NCBI GenBank assembly: GCA_963815355.1
Contig: CAWFGJ010000013.1
Location: 806,001 to 870,000 of the forward strand
Source: JAPUEK01 sp963815355
Lineage (GTDB): Bacteria > Pseudomonadota > Alphaproteobacteria > Rhodobacterales > Rhodobacteraceae
Direction of reading: 5' to 3'
Length of the DNA: 64,000 bases
Positions 8,465-16,832 of this stretch are shown here, piece after piece (position 1 is the stretch's first letter; every line of letters begins with the position of its first letter). Both the position numbers and the translations under genes were made by a program. Below the pieces are notes generated by a model. The model was given only the letters and a program-made list of their open reading frames with translations. It did not search any database and was not told the origin of the DNA.

Positions 8465-9121
8465 ATGATGTTCAAAACCCCCATTCTGCTTTCGGCCGTG
8501 GCAGCACTTGGCCTGACCGCTTGCGTTGATCCGAATTACGCCCCGGAAGATCCGAATGCCCGCACACGCAATGGCGCCGTTATCGGTGGCATGATCGGTG
8601 CCGTGGCTGGTGCTTCGTCCAAGGGTGACGACAAATTGGCAAAGGCAGTCATCGGCGGCGCGATTGGCGCGGCCATCGGTGGTGCCATCGGGCAATCGCT
8701 TGATCAGCAAGCCGCGGATCTGCGGGGCAGCATTGGCAACTCCAATATCTCGGTGACGAATTACGGTGACTATCTGGTCGTGAACATGCCGCAAGACGTG
8801 CTCTTTGCCACGGACAGCGCCAATCTGCGCCCCGACCTTAGCCGGGATATCCAGTCGGTTGCCAATAACCTGCTGAAATACCCCAATAGCCGGATCGAAG
8901 TGATCGGCCACACTGATAACTCCGGGACGGCCGCCTATAACCAGGACTTGTCACAGCGTCGTGCCGTGGCTGTTGCTCAGGTGCTGCGCAACAGCGGTGT
9001 GCCGAGCAACCGCATTTCCTCATATGGCCGTGGCGAAGATCAACCGATCGCTTCGAACCTTAGCCCGGCGGGCCGCGCGCAAAACCGTCGCGTGGAAATC
9101 ATCATCCGTCCGACGTCGTAA
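8465..9121 (+). CDS. OmpA-family outer-membrane lipoprotein
   Basis: Protein of 218 residues with a lipoprotein signal peptide ending in lipobox LTAC (Cys20), a glycine-rich hydrophobic segment of the YMGG/glycine-zipper kind (about residues 37-80), and a C-terminal OmpA domain from about residue 105. That domain contains VIGHTDNSG and RISSYGRGEDQP, the peptidoglycan-binding signature. It probably anchors the outer membrane to the cell wall. Either of two adjacent ATG codons (8465, 8468) could start it. A strong terminator follows. Confidence 0.92.
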   Translation: MMFKTPILLSAVAALGLTACVDPNYAPEDPNARTRNGAVIGGMIGAVAGASSKGDDKLAKAVIGGAIGAAIGGAIGQSLDQQAADLRGSIGNSNISVTNYGDYLVVNMPQDVLFATDSANLRPDLSRDIQSVANNLLKYPNSRIEVIGHTDNSGTAAYNQDLSQRRAVAVAQVLRNSGVPSNRISSYGRGEDQPIASNLSPAGRAQNRRVEIIIRPTS

Positions 9122-9138
9122 GGTCTGCGACATTTTGC

Positions 9139-9169
9139 AAAGGGCCGGGCAATCGTCCGGCCCTTTGTT
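9139..9169 (+). terminator. Rho-independent terminator after the OmpA-family gene
   Basis: A perfect 10-bp stem AAAGGGCCGG / CCGGCCCTTT (9139-9148 and 9157-9166) with an 8-nt loop is followed by GTTATT. It lies 17 nt after the stop codon. Confidence 0.85.
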
Positions 9170-9220
9170 ATTGAGGCTGTTGCGTATTGGTCATATGTTC
9201 GAACCAATCCGGAGCGCACC

Positions 9221-9988
9221 ATGCCCTTTCAAAAGATCGAATCCGAAAAGCTTTCTCAATCCGTGGTTCGCCAGATTGAATTGCTGATTCTGCGCGGGAT
9301 TTTGCGCCCCGGTGAGCGCTTGCCCTCTGAACGTGAGTTGTCTGAAAGGTTGGGCGTTTCGCGGCCCAGTCTGCGTGATGCGGTGGCAGAGCTGCAAGAC
9401 AACGGTCTGCTGACCAGCCGCCCCAACGCCGGAATTTTTGTCGCCGATGTATTGGGCTCTGCTTTTTCCCCGGCGTTGGTGGCCCTGTTCGCGACGCATG
9501 AGGAAGCGGTTTTTGACTACGTGGCTTTCCGGCGTGACATGGAGGGGTTGGCCGCTGATCGGGCGGCACGGTTTGGTTCAGACACCGACCTGCAAGTCAT
9601 CGCGACGATTTTCGCCAAGATGGATGCCGCACACCTGAAGCGGGACCCGACGGACGAGGCGGAGTTGGACGCCAACTTTCACATGGCCATCATCGAAGCC
9701 AGCCACAATGTCGTCATGCTGCATATGATGCGGTCGATGTATGAACTCCTGCGGCAGGGCGTTTTCTATAACCGTCAAATGATGTTTCGGAACCGGATGA
9801 CGCGCGATCAGTTGCTGGAACAGCATCGTGCGATAAATGCCGGCCTTCAGGCGCGGGATTCTGTCGCAGCTCGGCAAGCGGTAGAGGCGCATATGGACTA
9901 TGTGCAGCAGGCAATGCAGGACCAGATCCGTGCGACCCGAAATGAACTGGTCGCGCAACAGCGGCTGGAACATGAGCAAACGCGCTAG
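9221..9988 (+). CDS. GntR-family regulator, FadR subfamily
   Basis: Transcription factor of 255 residues. Residues 8-75 form a GntR winged helix with the classic stretch LPSERELSERLGVSRPSLRD. Residues 90-235 form an all-helical FCD effector domain with conserved Asp/His metal-ligand positions (for example LDANFHMAIIEAS). FadR/PdhR/LldR-type proteins respond to small organic acids; the ligand here is not determined. No target gene is adjacent, since the neighbours are a terminated OmpA gene and the convergent ATP synthase operon. Confidence 0.88.
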   Translation: MPFQKIESEKLSQSVVRQIELLILRGILRPGERLPSERELSERLGVSRPSLRDAVAELQDNGLLTSRPNAGIFVADVLGSAFSPALVALFATHEEAVFDYVAFRRDMEGLAADRAARFGSDTDLQVIATIFAKMDAAHLKRDPTDEAELDANFHMAIIEASHNVVMLHMMRSMYELLRQGVFYNRQMMFRNRMTRDQLLEQHRAINAGLQARDSVAARQAVEAHMDYVQQAMQDQIRATRNELVAQQRLEHEQTR

Positions 9989-10023
9989 GCGCGCCAAATC
10001 CGGCTGAACCCGGCCGAAAATGG

Positions 10024-10053
10024 AAAAGGCCCGGTCTGAACCGGGCCATTTCG
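10024..10053. terminator. bidirectional terminator between the FadR-type gene and atpF
   Basis: The stem GGCCCGG / CCGGGCC (10028-10034 and 10041-10047) has a 6-nt loop, with AAAA on the left and ATTTC on the right. It lies between two convergent genes and can end both transcripts. Confidence 0.8.
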
Positions 10054-10071
10054 GGTCTTTGAAAACCGCGT

Positions 10072-10629
10072 TCAGTGCAGCTTGGCTTCGACCTGAACGA
10101 TTGCCGCGTCGATCGACGCAGACGCGGTTTCGGCGTTGCTTTGCTTGGCCAAAATCTCGCTGGCAGCAGCTACGGCAACCGAGATTGCCTTTTCACGCAC
10201 TTGACGCAAAGCCGAAGCTTCTGCCGAAGCGATCTGATCCTCGGCCGCGGCCAGACGGCGCGCGATCGACAGTTTCAGGTCATCTTTGGCTTGTTTGGCT
10301 GCAGCCATCGCCTCGTCCTTGGCGGTGGCGACAATGCGGTCAGACTGCTCCTGCACCTCTTTCTGCTTGCGCTCATACGAGGCAAGCAGGGCACGGGCTT
10401 CTTCGCGCAACGCCTTTGCTTCGTCCAGATCGGCTTTGATCTGCGCGGCGCGGGCGTCGAGCAGGGCACCGATCTTGCCGGGAACGCCGAACTTCAGCAA
10501 AATCCCGACGAAGACGAGGAAGGACAGCAGCACAACAAAGTTGGTGTTATGCAGCGAAAAGAACGCGCCACCTGCTGCAAGCGCGGGGCTTGCAGACAGA
10601 AGGAAGGCAGGAAGGATCAGCTTTTTCAT
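10072..10629 (-). CDS. atpF: F0F1 ATP synthase subunit b
   Basis: Peripheral stalk subunit of the ATP synthase, 185 residues. It begins with a signal-like hydrophobic stretch, then a membrane helix around residues 28-48 (FVVLLSFLVFVGILL), then a long Ala/Glu/Lys-rich coiled-coil arm. It is the last gene of the leftward F0 operon, 4 nt after atpF'. Paired b and b' subunits are typical of photosynthetic bacteria and alphaproteobacteria. Confidence 0.95.
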   Translation of the reverse strand: MKKLILPAFLLSASPALAAGGAFFSLHNTNFVVLLSFLVFVGILLKFGVPGKIGALLDARAAQIKADLDEAKALREEARALLASYERKQKEVQEQSDRIVATAKDEAMAAAKQAKDDLKLSIARRLAAAEDQIASAEASALRQVREKAISVAVAAASEILAKQSNAETASASIDAAIVQVEAKLH

Positions 10630-10633
10630 CGAC

Positions 10634-11179
10634 TTATCCTTTCAGTGCCGCGGTGACGGCATCGGTAACAGTCTTGGCGTCCGCTTTGCCACCCAGAGCA
10701 GAAATCAGCTCTTTGGCGGTATCGCGCGCGACAGTGGTTACAGCGTCCATTGCCCCAGCGCGAATTTCCGCGATGTGCTTTTCGGACTCTGCAGACTTTG
10801 CAGCGATCTCAACTTCGGCCTTTGCGCTAGCGGCAGCGACATCCTTTTGGATGTCTGATTTAGCCTCTGCAACGATCTTGGTTGCCTCACCACGAGCACG
10901 CACCAGCGCGTCGTTATAGGCCTTTTCGGCAGCAACGGCCTTTTGCTTCAGCTCATCCGCTGCGGCAAGGTCGTTTGTAATAGTGCCTTTGCGTTCCGCC
11001 AAGGTCGCGCCAATGCGCGGCAGGGCGATGCGCGACAGCACCAGATAGATCAGAATAAGCGTGACCAGAAGCCAGAAGATCTGGTTCGGGAAGGTCGTGA
11101 AGTCGAGCTGGGGCATACCTGCCTTGGCCGCTTCATGCGCCCCTTGCGCTACTTCTTGCGCGGTGGTTTCGGTAGCCAT
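10634..11179 (-). CDS. atpF': F0F1 ATP synthase subunit b'
   Basis: Second b-type stalk subunit, 181 residues. The N-terminal 25 residues are polar and are followed by PQLDFTTFPNQIFWLLVTL, the characteristic b' membrane segment. The rest is a long amphipathic helix rich in Ala and Glu with repeated heptads. It would pair with AtpF to form a heterodimeric stalk holding F1. It lies between atpE and atpF in the F0 operon. Confidence 0.95.
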   Translation of the reverse strand: MATETTAQEVAQGAHEAAKAGMPQLDFTTFPNQIFWLLVTLILIYLVLSRIALPRIGATLAERKGTITNDLAAADELKQKAVAAEKAYNDALVRARGEATKIVAEAKSDIQKDVAAASAKAEVEIAAKSAESEKHIAEIRAGAMDAVTTVARDTAKELISALGGKADAKTVTDAVTAALKG

Positions 11180-11265
11180 GATATCGTCCTCCGTCCGGAC
11201 CCTTTGGTAAATTCAGGGACGCCGCGCGCGGGCGGCATCCCTGACCGTAAGGATGCGCGGCTGGA

Positions 11266-11505
11266 TCAGACTGCGAACATCAACAGAAGCGCGACGAGGA
11301 ACGAGAAGATCCCCAGTGCTTCGGCGAAAGCCAGACCGATGAACAGCGTTGCGGTTTGCGAAGCCGCTGCCGACGGGTTGCGCAGGGCGCCCGCCAGGAA
11401 GTTGCCGGCCACATTGCCAACACCGATGGCTGCTGCGCCGGAACCGATGGCGGCCAGACCGGCGCCGATGAATTTGCCCATTGCGGCTGCTGCTGCGATT
11501 TCCAT
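11266..11505 (-). CDS. atpE: F0F1 ATP synthase subunit c
   Basis: Rotor-ring proteolipid of 79 residues with two membrane helices. The first is glycine-rich (GAGLAAIGSGAAAIGVG) and the second carries the proton-binding Glu in LAFAEALGIFSF near residue 61. The polar loop RNPSAA joins the helices. The 54-nt gap to atpB and the 86-nt gap to atpF' are larger than other spacings here, which often allows extra expression of subunit c. An AAGGAGAAG ribosome-binding site precedes the ATG. Confidence 0.96.
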   Translation of the reverse strand: MEIAAAAAMGKFIGAGLAAIGSGAAAIGVGNVAGNFLAGALRNPSAAASQTATLFIGLAFAEALGIFSFLVALLLMFAV

Positions 11506-11559
11506 GTTTCTTCTCCTTACGATGGATAGATAGCGTGAGTTACGGGACTGCCTGTTGGG

Positions 11560-12375
11560 TCAGTGACCCGGATGCAGGGCATCCTTGAGGTAGACACAGG
11601 CGAGGATGGTGAAAACGTAGGCCTGGATGAACGCCACCAGCACTTCGAGTGCATAGATCGCGGTGATCGCCAGGATCGACACCGGGGTCACGACGACACC
11701 AATGGCGGAAATCAGGATGAGCGGGGCGAAAGCGGCGAAAACCTTGATCACCGCGTGGCCCGCCATGACGTTGCCAGCAAGACGAATAGAGTGGCTAACC
11801 GGGCGAACGAAATAGGAAATAACCTCAATCACGGCGATGACAGGGCGCAGGATCAGAGGCGCGTCTTTCATCCAGAACAGACCGAGGAAGTGCGCGCCGT
11901 GCTTGAAGAAGCCCAACAGCGTCACGAAGATGAAGAAGCCAAAGCCCAGAACCGCCGTCACCGCGATGTGCGAAGTGGGGGTGAACGACCCCGGCAGCAG
12001 GCCCAGCATGTTGGCCGACAGGATGAACAGGAACAGCGACATGATCAGCGGGAAATACTTGGCGCCGTCATGGCCTGCAACGTCTTCAACCATCTTGTAG
12101 ATAAAGCCATAGGCCATCTCGCCAACCGATTGAATACGTGTCGGAATAATCGCCCGGCCACGAGAGCCGATCGCGAAGACACCGACGATCAGCAGCAGAG
12201 CCAGCGCCATCCAGAGGGTGACGTTGGTGATTTCATACCACTTGATGCAGCCGTCGGTGATGCCATCTGCGGGAACGCATGTTGCCGGATCCAATGTCCG
12301 GAACAGCGGATGCACTTCGAACTGCTGAAGCGGATGGAACGCCAGACCACCTTCGCTATGCTCTTCCCCTGCCAC
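11560..12375 (-). CDS. atpB: F0F1 ATP synthase subunit a
   Basis: Stator membrane subunit that forms the proton half-channels, 271 residues from the GTG at 12375. It has 5-6 helices with the essential Arg in SHSIRLAGNVMAGH and the conserved Ser/Gly patch around LGLLPGSF. The open frame extends upstream to 12561, but that part overlaps atpI and has no family similarity. The GTG lies one base after the atpI stop (TGA C GTG), so the two genes are tightly coupled, and MAGEEHSEGG suits alphaproteobacterial AtpB. Confidence 0.92.
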   Translation of the reverse strand: MAGEEHSEGGLAFHPLQQFEVHPLFRTLDPATCVPADGITDGCIKWYEITNVTLWMALALLLIVGVFAIGSRGRAIIPTRIQSVGEMAYGFIYKMVEDVAGHDGAKYFPLIMSLFLFILSANMLGLLPGSFTPTSHIAVTAVLGFGFFIFVTLLGFFKHGAHFLGLFWMKDAPLILRPVIAVIEVISYFVRPVSHSIRLAGNVMAGHAVIKVFAAFAPLILISAIGVVVTPVSILAITAIYALEVLVAFIQAYVFTILACVYLKDALHPGH

Positions 12376-12376
12376 G

Positions 12377-12703
12377 TCAATCTTCCCCTTGCTTGGCTGA
12401 AAGTTCAGCCTTTTCCTGCACTTCCCTCGCCGAGCGCAGCATGGTCTTAACCCCTGCCGCAAATCCAGCGAAGATGAACAGCACCAAAAACACCGGCATG
12501 GTCCCAAAGAGGGTATCAAGCCCGTATCCGACGCCGAAGCCGATCCCAAGACCGGCCACAAGTTCGATCACCATGCGCCAAGCGAGTTGTGCTTGCCGAT
12601 GGTTTTCCTGCTGAGGGCTGCTTTTTGGGCGCGCTGCGTCTTGGGCGGCGGCGATCCGCTTTTCCAACGCTTGAAGTCGAGCGCGGTCAGCTTCCGATAC
12701 CAT
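12377..12703 (-). CDS. atpI: ATP synthase accessory protein AtpI
   Basis: Small membrane protein, 108 residues from the ATG at 12703, which has GAGG about 8 nt upstream; a GTG at 12712 is an alternative. It has a charged N-terminal coiled segment, then two helices (LVAGLGIGFGVGYGLD and FLVLFIFAGFAAG). AtpI helps assemble the c-ring and may support magnesium supply. It is first in the F0 operon. The F1 genes are not in this window, as expected for alphaproteobacteria, where F0 and F1 operons are separate. Confidence 0.93.
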   Translation of the reverse strand: MVSEADRARLQALEKRIAAAQDAARPKSSPQQENHRQAQLAWRMVIELVAGLGIGFGVGYGLDTLFGTMPVFLVLFIFAGFAAGVKTMLRSAREVQEKAELSAKQGED

Positions 12704-12872
12704 ACAAAACACCTCAGAAGGTTCGGGGGAGAACTACGCAAGCGGCGGCTGTGAGTCAAGCGCCGAAAACCCACAAGAAATCGGCTGCAATTCGTTGATT
12801 TTACTGCGTTTCCGGATAAGGCCCTTTGCCACCTTTGGGCGGGGCACCCGGGAATTCGGGGCTTTGGCATAT

Positions 12873-12888
12873 TCAACCAATCGGTTGA
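12873..12888. promoter_or_regulatory. probable operator of the adjacent ArsR-type repressor
   Basis: A perfect inverted repeat TCAACC-AATC-GGTTGA starts 47 nt before the ArsR ATG. ArsR-family proteins often bind palindromes of this form and autoregulate, so this is the likely self-operator. Confidence 0.65.
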
Positions 12889-12919
12889 CGATCGAAATGG
12901 CAAGCCGGATAGTCGCGCC

Positions 12920-13279
12920 ATGACCCATCGGCTGGACACAATCTTTGCGGCTTTGGCGGACCCGACCCGGCGGGCGATTTTGACCATGCTGTTGGAAGAC
13001 GACATGGCCGTCACCGACGTTGCTGCCCCGTTTGAGATGTCGTTGGCGGCCATTTCAAAACATCTGGGCATCCTTGCCGATGCCGGGTTGATCAGCCGCG
13101 AAAAGCGGGGCCGGGTGATCTGGTGCAAGCTGGAGCCGGATGCGCTGCGCGGAGGGTCTGTCTGGATGCAGGGGTTCGGCCAGTTTGAACCGGTGGATCT
13201 GGATGCCTTTGAGCGGTTTCTGGAGGCCGAATTTGCAGAAGACGACACGCCGGAGGCGGAGCAGAGTGCGGAGGCTTAA
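12920..13279 (+). CDS. ArsR-family helix-turn-helix transcriptional regulator
   Basis: Winged-helix repressor of 119 residues. It begins with the common IFAALADPTRRAILTMLLE segment, and the recognition helix region is MSLAAISKHLGILADAGLI (about residues 41-59). There is no CxC metal-binding motif in helix 3, so it is not a classical arsenic or metal sensor; it resembles members that neighbour SRPBCC genes. No partner gene lies downstream, since the next gene, the MatB-like synthetase, is convergent. The acidic C-terminal tail is unusual but short. Confidence 0.9.
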   Translation: MTHRLDTIFAALADPTRRAILTMLLEDDMAVTDVAAPFEMSLAAISKHLGILADAGLISREKRGRVIWCKLEPDALRGGSVWMQGFGQFEPVDLDAFERFLEAEFAEDDTPEAEQSAEA

Positions 13280-13305
13280 CGATTGAAAATCGTTAGATAA
13301 TTTCG
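13277..13305 (+). terminator. hairpin at the end of the ArsR gene
   Basis: A perfect 8-bp stem TAACGATT / AATCGTTA with loop GAA overlaps the ArsR stop codon and is followed by an AT-rich tract (GATAATTT). It is a weak terminator candidate because the T run is short. Confidence 0.5.
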
Positions 13306-13397
13306 GAATAGGGCCATCTTGCCCCTTTCTTCTTTCGATCTTCTTTTGATCTTTCTGCCCCTGCCGCCGCAGGTCGCCCCTGCCCTGTCGCGGCCCG

Positions 13398-14912
13398 TTA
13401 ACCTTTTGGCGTGAATCGGGCGGCGAATTCGGCCCGCAACAGGTTCTTTTGCACCTTGCCCATCGTGTTGCGCGGCAGATCTGCGACCACCACGGCGGCT
13501 TTGGGCTGTTTGAACCGGGCCAGCCGGTTGTGCAGCGTGGCCAGCACTGCCTCTGGCTCCAGCACAGCCCCCTTGCGGGCGGTCAGCACGGCAAAGACGG
13601 CCTCACCGAAATCCGGGTGCGGCAGGCCGATCACGGCGGATTCCAAAACGCCCGCCACCTCATCCAGCAACAGCTCTACCTCTTTGGGGTAGATGTTATA
13701 GCCGCCCGAGATGATCAGATCCTTGGACCGCCCGACGATGTGGACGTAGCCATCCGCGTCGCGTTTGCCCAGATCGCCGGTCAGGAACCAGCCATCGTCG
13801 CGCAACTCTTCCCGGGTTTTTTCGGGCATCTGCCAGTAGCCGGAAAACACGTTGGGGCCGCGCACCTCGATCATGCCCACCTCATCGGGGGGCAGGTCGC
13901 GGCCGTCTTGGGTGATGCGCAATTCCACCCCCGGCAGGGGAAAGCCCACGGTCCCTGCGCGGCGTTCGCCGTCATAGGGGTTGGAGGTGTTCATGTTCGT
14001 CTCTGTCATCCCGTAGCGTTCAAGGATGCGGTGCCCGGTGCGGGCTTCGAACGCCTGATGGGTTTCGGCCAGCAGCGGGGCAGAGCCGGAAATGAACAGG
14101 CGCATATGGGCGGTGGCGTCGCGGGTAAAGCCGGGATGGTCCAGAAGCCGGGTGTAAAAGGTCGGCACCCCCATCATCGCGGAGGCTTGCGGCAGCAGGC
14201 GCAAGGTGGTGTCGGCATCAAAGCCCGGCAGGAAGATCATCCGCCCGCCAGTCAGCAGGCTGGTGTTCGAGGCGACAAACAGCCCGTGGGTGTGAAAGAT
14301 CGGCAGCGCGTGCAGCAGCGTATCGGCCTGCGTAAAGCGCCAGAGGTCGGCCAGCACCCGCGCGTTGGACAACAGGTTGCCATGCGACAGCATCGCCCCT
14401 TTGGAACGGCCCGTGGTGCCAGAGGTATACAGGATTGCGGCCAGATCGCCCGCCGTGGTGGGCGTGGGGGTAAAGCTGTCAGGCTGGGTCGCGGCAAGGT
14501 CGGACAGGCTGCCGTGGCCCGCCGGATCAAGGGTCAGCACCTGCGCGCCGCCCGATTGGGCGATGGGCGCCAGAGCGCTGGCCTTGGCCGGGTCGCAGAT
14601 GAACAGGCGCGGTGTGGCGTTGCCGATGAAATAGGCCAGTTCCTCGGCAGTATAGGCGGGGTTAAGCGGCAAGAAGATCGCGCCAATCGAGACGGTGGCG
14701 GCGTAAAGGGCCAGCGCCTCGGGCGATTTGGCGACCTGCACCGCGACGCGGTCGCCCTGTTGCACCCCCGCAGACCGCAGGGCCCCGGCAAGCCGCGCGA
14801 TCTGGCCATGAAAGGCGCGCCCGGTCAGGGAACGGCCATCGGGCAAGATCAGAAGGTCGGTGTCGCGGGCTGAAAGCGGGGCAAAGAGGGCGTCGTAAAG
14901 CGGGTTTGGCAT
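13398..14912 (-). CDS. matB: malonyl-CoA synthetase (MatB-like acyl-CoA ligase)
   Basis: ANL-superfamily ligase of 504 residues from the ATG at 14912. It activates a carboxylate, most likely malonate, with ATP and CoA. The AMP-binding P-loop YTSGTTGRSKGA is at about 162-173. Further motifs are PIFHTHGLFVA, the substrate-region ERYGMTETNMNTSNPYDG, the hinge GRSKDLIISGGYNIYP, and the late Lys in RNTMGKVQKN. The TETNMNTSNPY stretch is typical of MatB rather than general long-chain ligases. No malonyl-CoA decarboxylase gene lies nearby, so malonate specificity is an inference from motif. Confidence 0.85.
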   Translation of the reverse strand: MPNPLYDALFAPLSARDTDLLILPDGRSLTGRAFHGQIARLAGALRSAGVQQGDRVAVQVAKSPEALALYAATVSIGAIFLPLNPAYTAEELAYFIGNATPRLFICDPAKASALAPIAQSGGAQVLTLDPAGHGSLSDLAATQPDSFTPTPTTAGDLAAILYTSGTTGRSKGAMLSHGNLLSNARVLADLWRFTQADTLLHALPIFHTHGLFVASNTSLLTGGRMIFLPGFDADTTLRLLPQASAMMGVPTFYTRLLDHPGFTRDATAHMRLFISGSAPLLAETHQAFEARTGHRILERYGMTETNMNTSNPYDGERRAGTVGFPLPGVELRITQDGRDLPPDEVGMIEVRGPNVFSGYWQMPEKTREELRDDGWFLTGDLGKRDADGYVHIVGRSKDLIISGGYNIYPKEVELLLDEVAGVLESAVIGLPHPDFGEAVFAVLTARKGAVLEPEAVLATLHNRLARFKQPKAAVVVADLPRNTMGKVQKNLLRAEFAARFTPKG

Positions 14913-15104
14913 GGGGCAACTCCGGCAGGGTGGCTTTGTCTGGCACGTCGCGCGCGGGCGCTCAAGCCAAGGGCGCGGCGCGATTGTGGCCAGATTGCCT
15001 TTTACCACCCGCAAAAGACCCTTTGGCGGTCACGATCCTGCCGCGGTTCGCGTTAAGGATGCAAGCAAGGCCAGTTGGTCCATCAGTTTCCCGAGGAGGA
15101 CACC

Positions 15105-15275
15105 ATGAAATTCTACAACGCCCTCTTTGCCCGTTTGGGATTGTTTTCCCGCAAAGGCGACGTGCCGGACCCGTTCGAGCAGCGTTTGATCCGCATCGGT
15201 TCACGCGAGCGCCGGTTTGACGGCCACGGCGCGGCGGCGCTGTTCAAAAATCAACCGTCACTCCAGGAAGCTTGA
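15105..15275 (+). CDS. small hypothetical protein, 56 residues
   Basis: Short basic protein with no family I recognise. The ATG at 15105 has a strong GAGGAGGA four bases upstream, better than for many genes here, which supports translation. An in-frame start at 15075 would add ten residues. The sequence begins MKFYNALFARLGLFSRKGD and has no membrane helix. It is divergent from the MatB-like gene, and its last 32 bases overlap the 3' end of convergent mipZ. Function is unknown. Confidence 0.6.
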   Translation: MKFYNALFARLGLFSRKGDVPDPFEQRLIRIGSRERRFDGHGAAALFKNQPSLQEA

Positions 15276-16053
15276 TCTCTTTCATCAGGTCGCGCACCTC
15301 TTGGCGTGCTGCGATGTTGGACAGGTTCAGTTGATCCACACCGGTATCGCGCAGGTCCAGCACGGTCAGGCCGCGCGGAAACATCTCGCGGAAGATCACG
15401 CGCTCGGCAAAACCGGGGGCGACACGAAAGCCGATGCGGCGAGAGAGATCCTCCAGCGCCGCGCCGACCTTTTTCTTGTTGTGCATCTGTTGGGCGCCAA
15501 GCCGGTTGCGCAGCACGATCCAGTCGATCGGCTTCAGCCCGGCCTGCGCGCGCAACTGGCGGGCGTTCCAGACCATTTCCGAATAGATCGACGGTCCTTT
15601 GACCTTGCCCGTCTCCGGATCCACGCGGGCGAGCAGGTCGAAATCGACAAAGCTGTCATTCAGCGGGGTGATCAGCGTGTCGGCCAGCGAGTGGGCGACC
15701 TGTGACAGGCGCGTGTGGCTGCCGGGGCAGTCGATGACGATGAAATCCGACACCGGTTCCAGCGCCGACACAGCCGCGGCAAGGCGTTGGTCATAAGGGT
15801 TCTCGCCGGGTTGCAGGGTTGCCTCATCCACCTCGGGCAATTCGCGGTAATCGGGGGTGGGCAGGCTGATGCCCGTACGCTCCAGATGGGCCAGACGGTT
15901 CTCGATATAGCGGCCAAAGCTTTTCTGGCGCATGTCCAGATCCAGCGCACCAACCCGGTGTCCCATCCGGACCAGAGCGGTGGCGACGTGCATGCAGGTG
16001 GTCGATTTGCCCGACCCGCCCTTTTCATTGCCCACCACGATGATATGCGCCAT
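15244..16053 (-). CDS. mipZ: division-plane positioning ATPase MipZ
   Basis: ParA/MinD-type P-loop ATPase, 269 residues from the ATG at 16053. MipZ forms a gradient from the ParB-bound poles and inhibits FtsZ away from midcell in alphaproteobacteria. The deviant Walker A is VGNEKGGSGKSTT (residues 7-19), with the signature first Lys. ALDLDMRQKSFGRYIENR follows as the MipZ-type switch I region, and FIVIDCPGSH is Walker B. The frame is open up to 16188, but the added part lacks similarity. It is a single gene, convergent with the small ORF at its 3' end. Confidence 0.93.
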   Translation of the reverse strand: MAHIIVVGNEKGGSGKSTTCMHVATALVRMGHRVGALDLDMRQKSFGRYIENRLAHLERTGISLPTPDYRELPEVDEATLQPGENPYDQRLAAAVSALEPVSDFIVIDCPGSHTRLSQVAHSLADTLITPLNDSFVDFDLLARVDPETGKVKGPSIYSEMVWNARQLRAQAGLKPIDWIVLRNRLGAQQMHNKKKVGAALEDLSRRIGFRVAPGFAERVIFREMFPRGLTVLDLRDTGVDQLNLSNIAARQEVRDLMKEIKLPGVTVDF

Positions 16054-16174
16054 GGCCTTGCCCTCATGATCCGACGAAAAGCCCGCCCCAATTGGGGAGG
16101 ACGGAGGCAAGGCTATATTGCGGGCCGCCGCGAAAGGAAAGCAATCCACGACAGGTTCCGGCCTTGGATAAAGA

Positions 16175-16203
16175 AAAAGGCGCGCCAAACTGGCGCGCCT
16201 TTT
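16175..16203. terminator. terminator downstream of rpmE
   Basis: A 13-bp perfect stem AAAAGGCGCGCCA / TGGCGCGCCTTTT with a 3-nt loop, preceded by AAGA (T-rich on the minus strand). It lies 21 nt after the rpmE stop codon on the minus strand. Confidence 0.85.
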
Positions 16204-16224
16204 CTGTCCCTCGGGCGGGAAGGC

Positions 16225-16446
16225 TCAGAAGCCAAGGCCCGCATATTTGTTTTTGAACTTCGACACGCGGCCACCGGTGTCCATCAGCTTGGCCGAACCA
16301 CCGGTCCAGGCGGGGTGCGCCAGCGGATCGATGTCGAGCGCCATCTGGTCGCCGTCTTTGCCCCAGGTGGATTTGGTCTGGAACACCGTGCCATCCGTCA
16401 TTTTGACGTTGATGGGGTGGTAATCGGGGTGAATGCCCTGTTTCAT
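16225..16446 (-). CDS. rpmE: 50S ribosomal protein L31
   Basis: Ribosomal protein of 73 residues starting MKQGIHPDYHPINV, the L31 signature, and containing HPAWTGGSAKLMDTGGRV. It lacks the CxxC zinc ligands, so it is the zinc-independent (C-minus) form. It lies 11 nt after rplS in the same direction and is followed by a strong terminator, so it is the last gene of the rplS transcript. Confidence 0.96.
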   Translation of the reverse strand: MKQGIHPDYHPINVKMTDGTVFQTKSTWGKDGDQMALDIDPLAHPAWTGGSAKLMDTGGRVSKFKNKYAGLGF

Positions 16447-16457
16447 CGATCCGGTCC

Positions 16458-16832
16458 TTATTCCGCTTTGGCTTTGTACGTGGTGTTTTCGGCGATACGC
16501 GCCGACTTACCACGACGATCGCGCAGGTAGTACAGCTTGGCGCGACGCACGCGGCCACGACGGACCACTTCGATGCTGTCGATGTTGGTCGAGTACAGCG
16601 GGAACACCCGCTCCACGCCTTCACCGAAAGAGATTTTGCGCACGGTGAAAGAGGCAGCGATGGTCATGCCGCCTTTGCGGGCGATGACAACGCCTTCATA
16701 GGCCTGCACACGGCTCCGCGTGCCTTCGGTGACTTTGTAGCCAACCTTGACGGTATCCCCGGCTTTGAAGTCCGGAATATTCTTGCCAAGCGCAGCGATC
16801 TGCTCGGCTTCGATTTGGGCGATAAGGTTCAT
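16458..16832 (-). CDS. rplS: 50S ribosomal protein L19
   Basis: Ribosomal protein of 124 residues located at the 30S-50S interface. Family features visible are the start MNLIAQIEAEQIA, the core RVQAYEGVVIARKGG and the segment ERVFPLYSTNIDSIEVVRRG. It follows the trmD block and precedes rpmE. The 361-nt gap to trmD suggests it may have its own promoter. Confidence 0.96.
   Translation of the reverse strand: MNLIAQIEAEQIAALGKNIPDFKAGDTVKVGYKVTEGTRSRVQAYEGVVIARKGGMTIAASFTVRKISFGEGVERVFPLYSTNIDSIEVVRRGRVRRAKLYYLRDRRGKSARIAENTTYKAKAE

Noticed and set aside
13449..14873. A 474-codon open frame antisense to the MatB-like gene.
   Set aside because: The opposite strand encodes a complete ligase with all motifs. 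The antisense product is Gly/Gln/His/Arg-rich low-complexity shadow.
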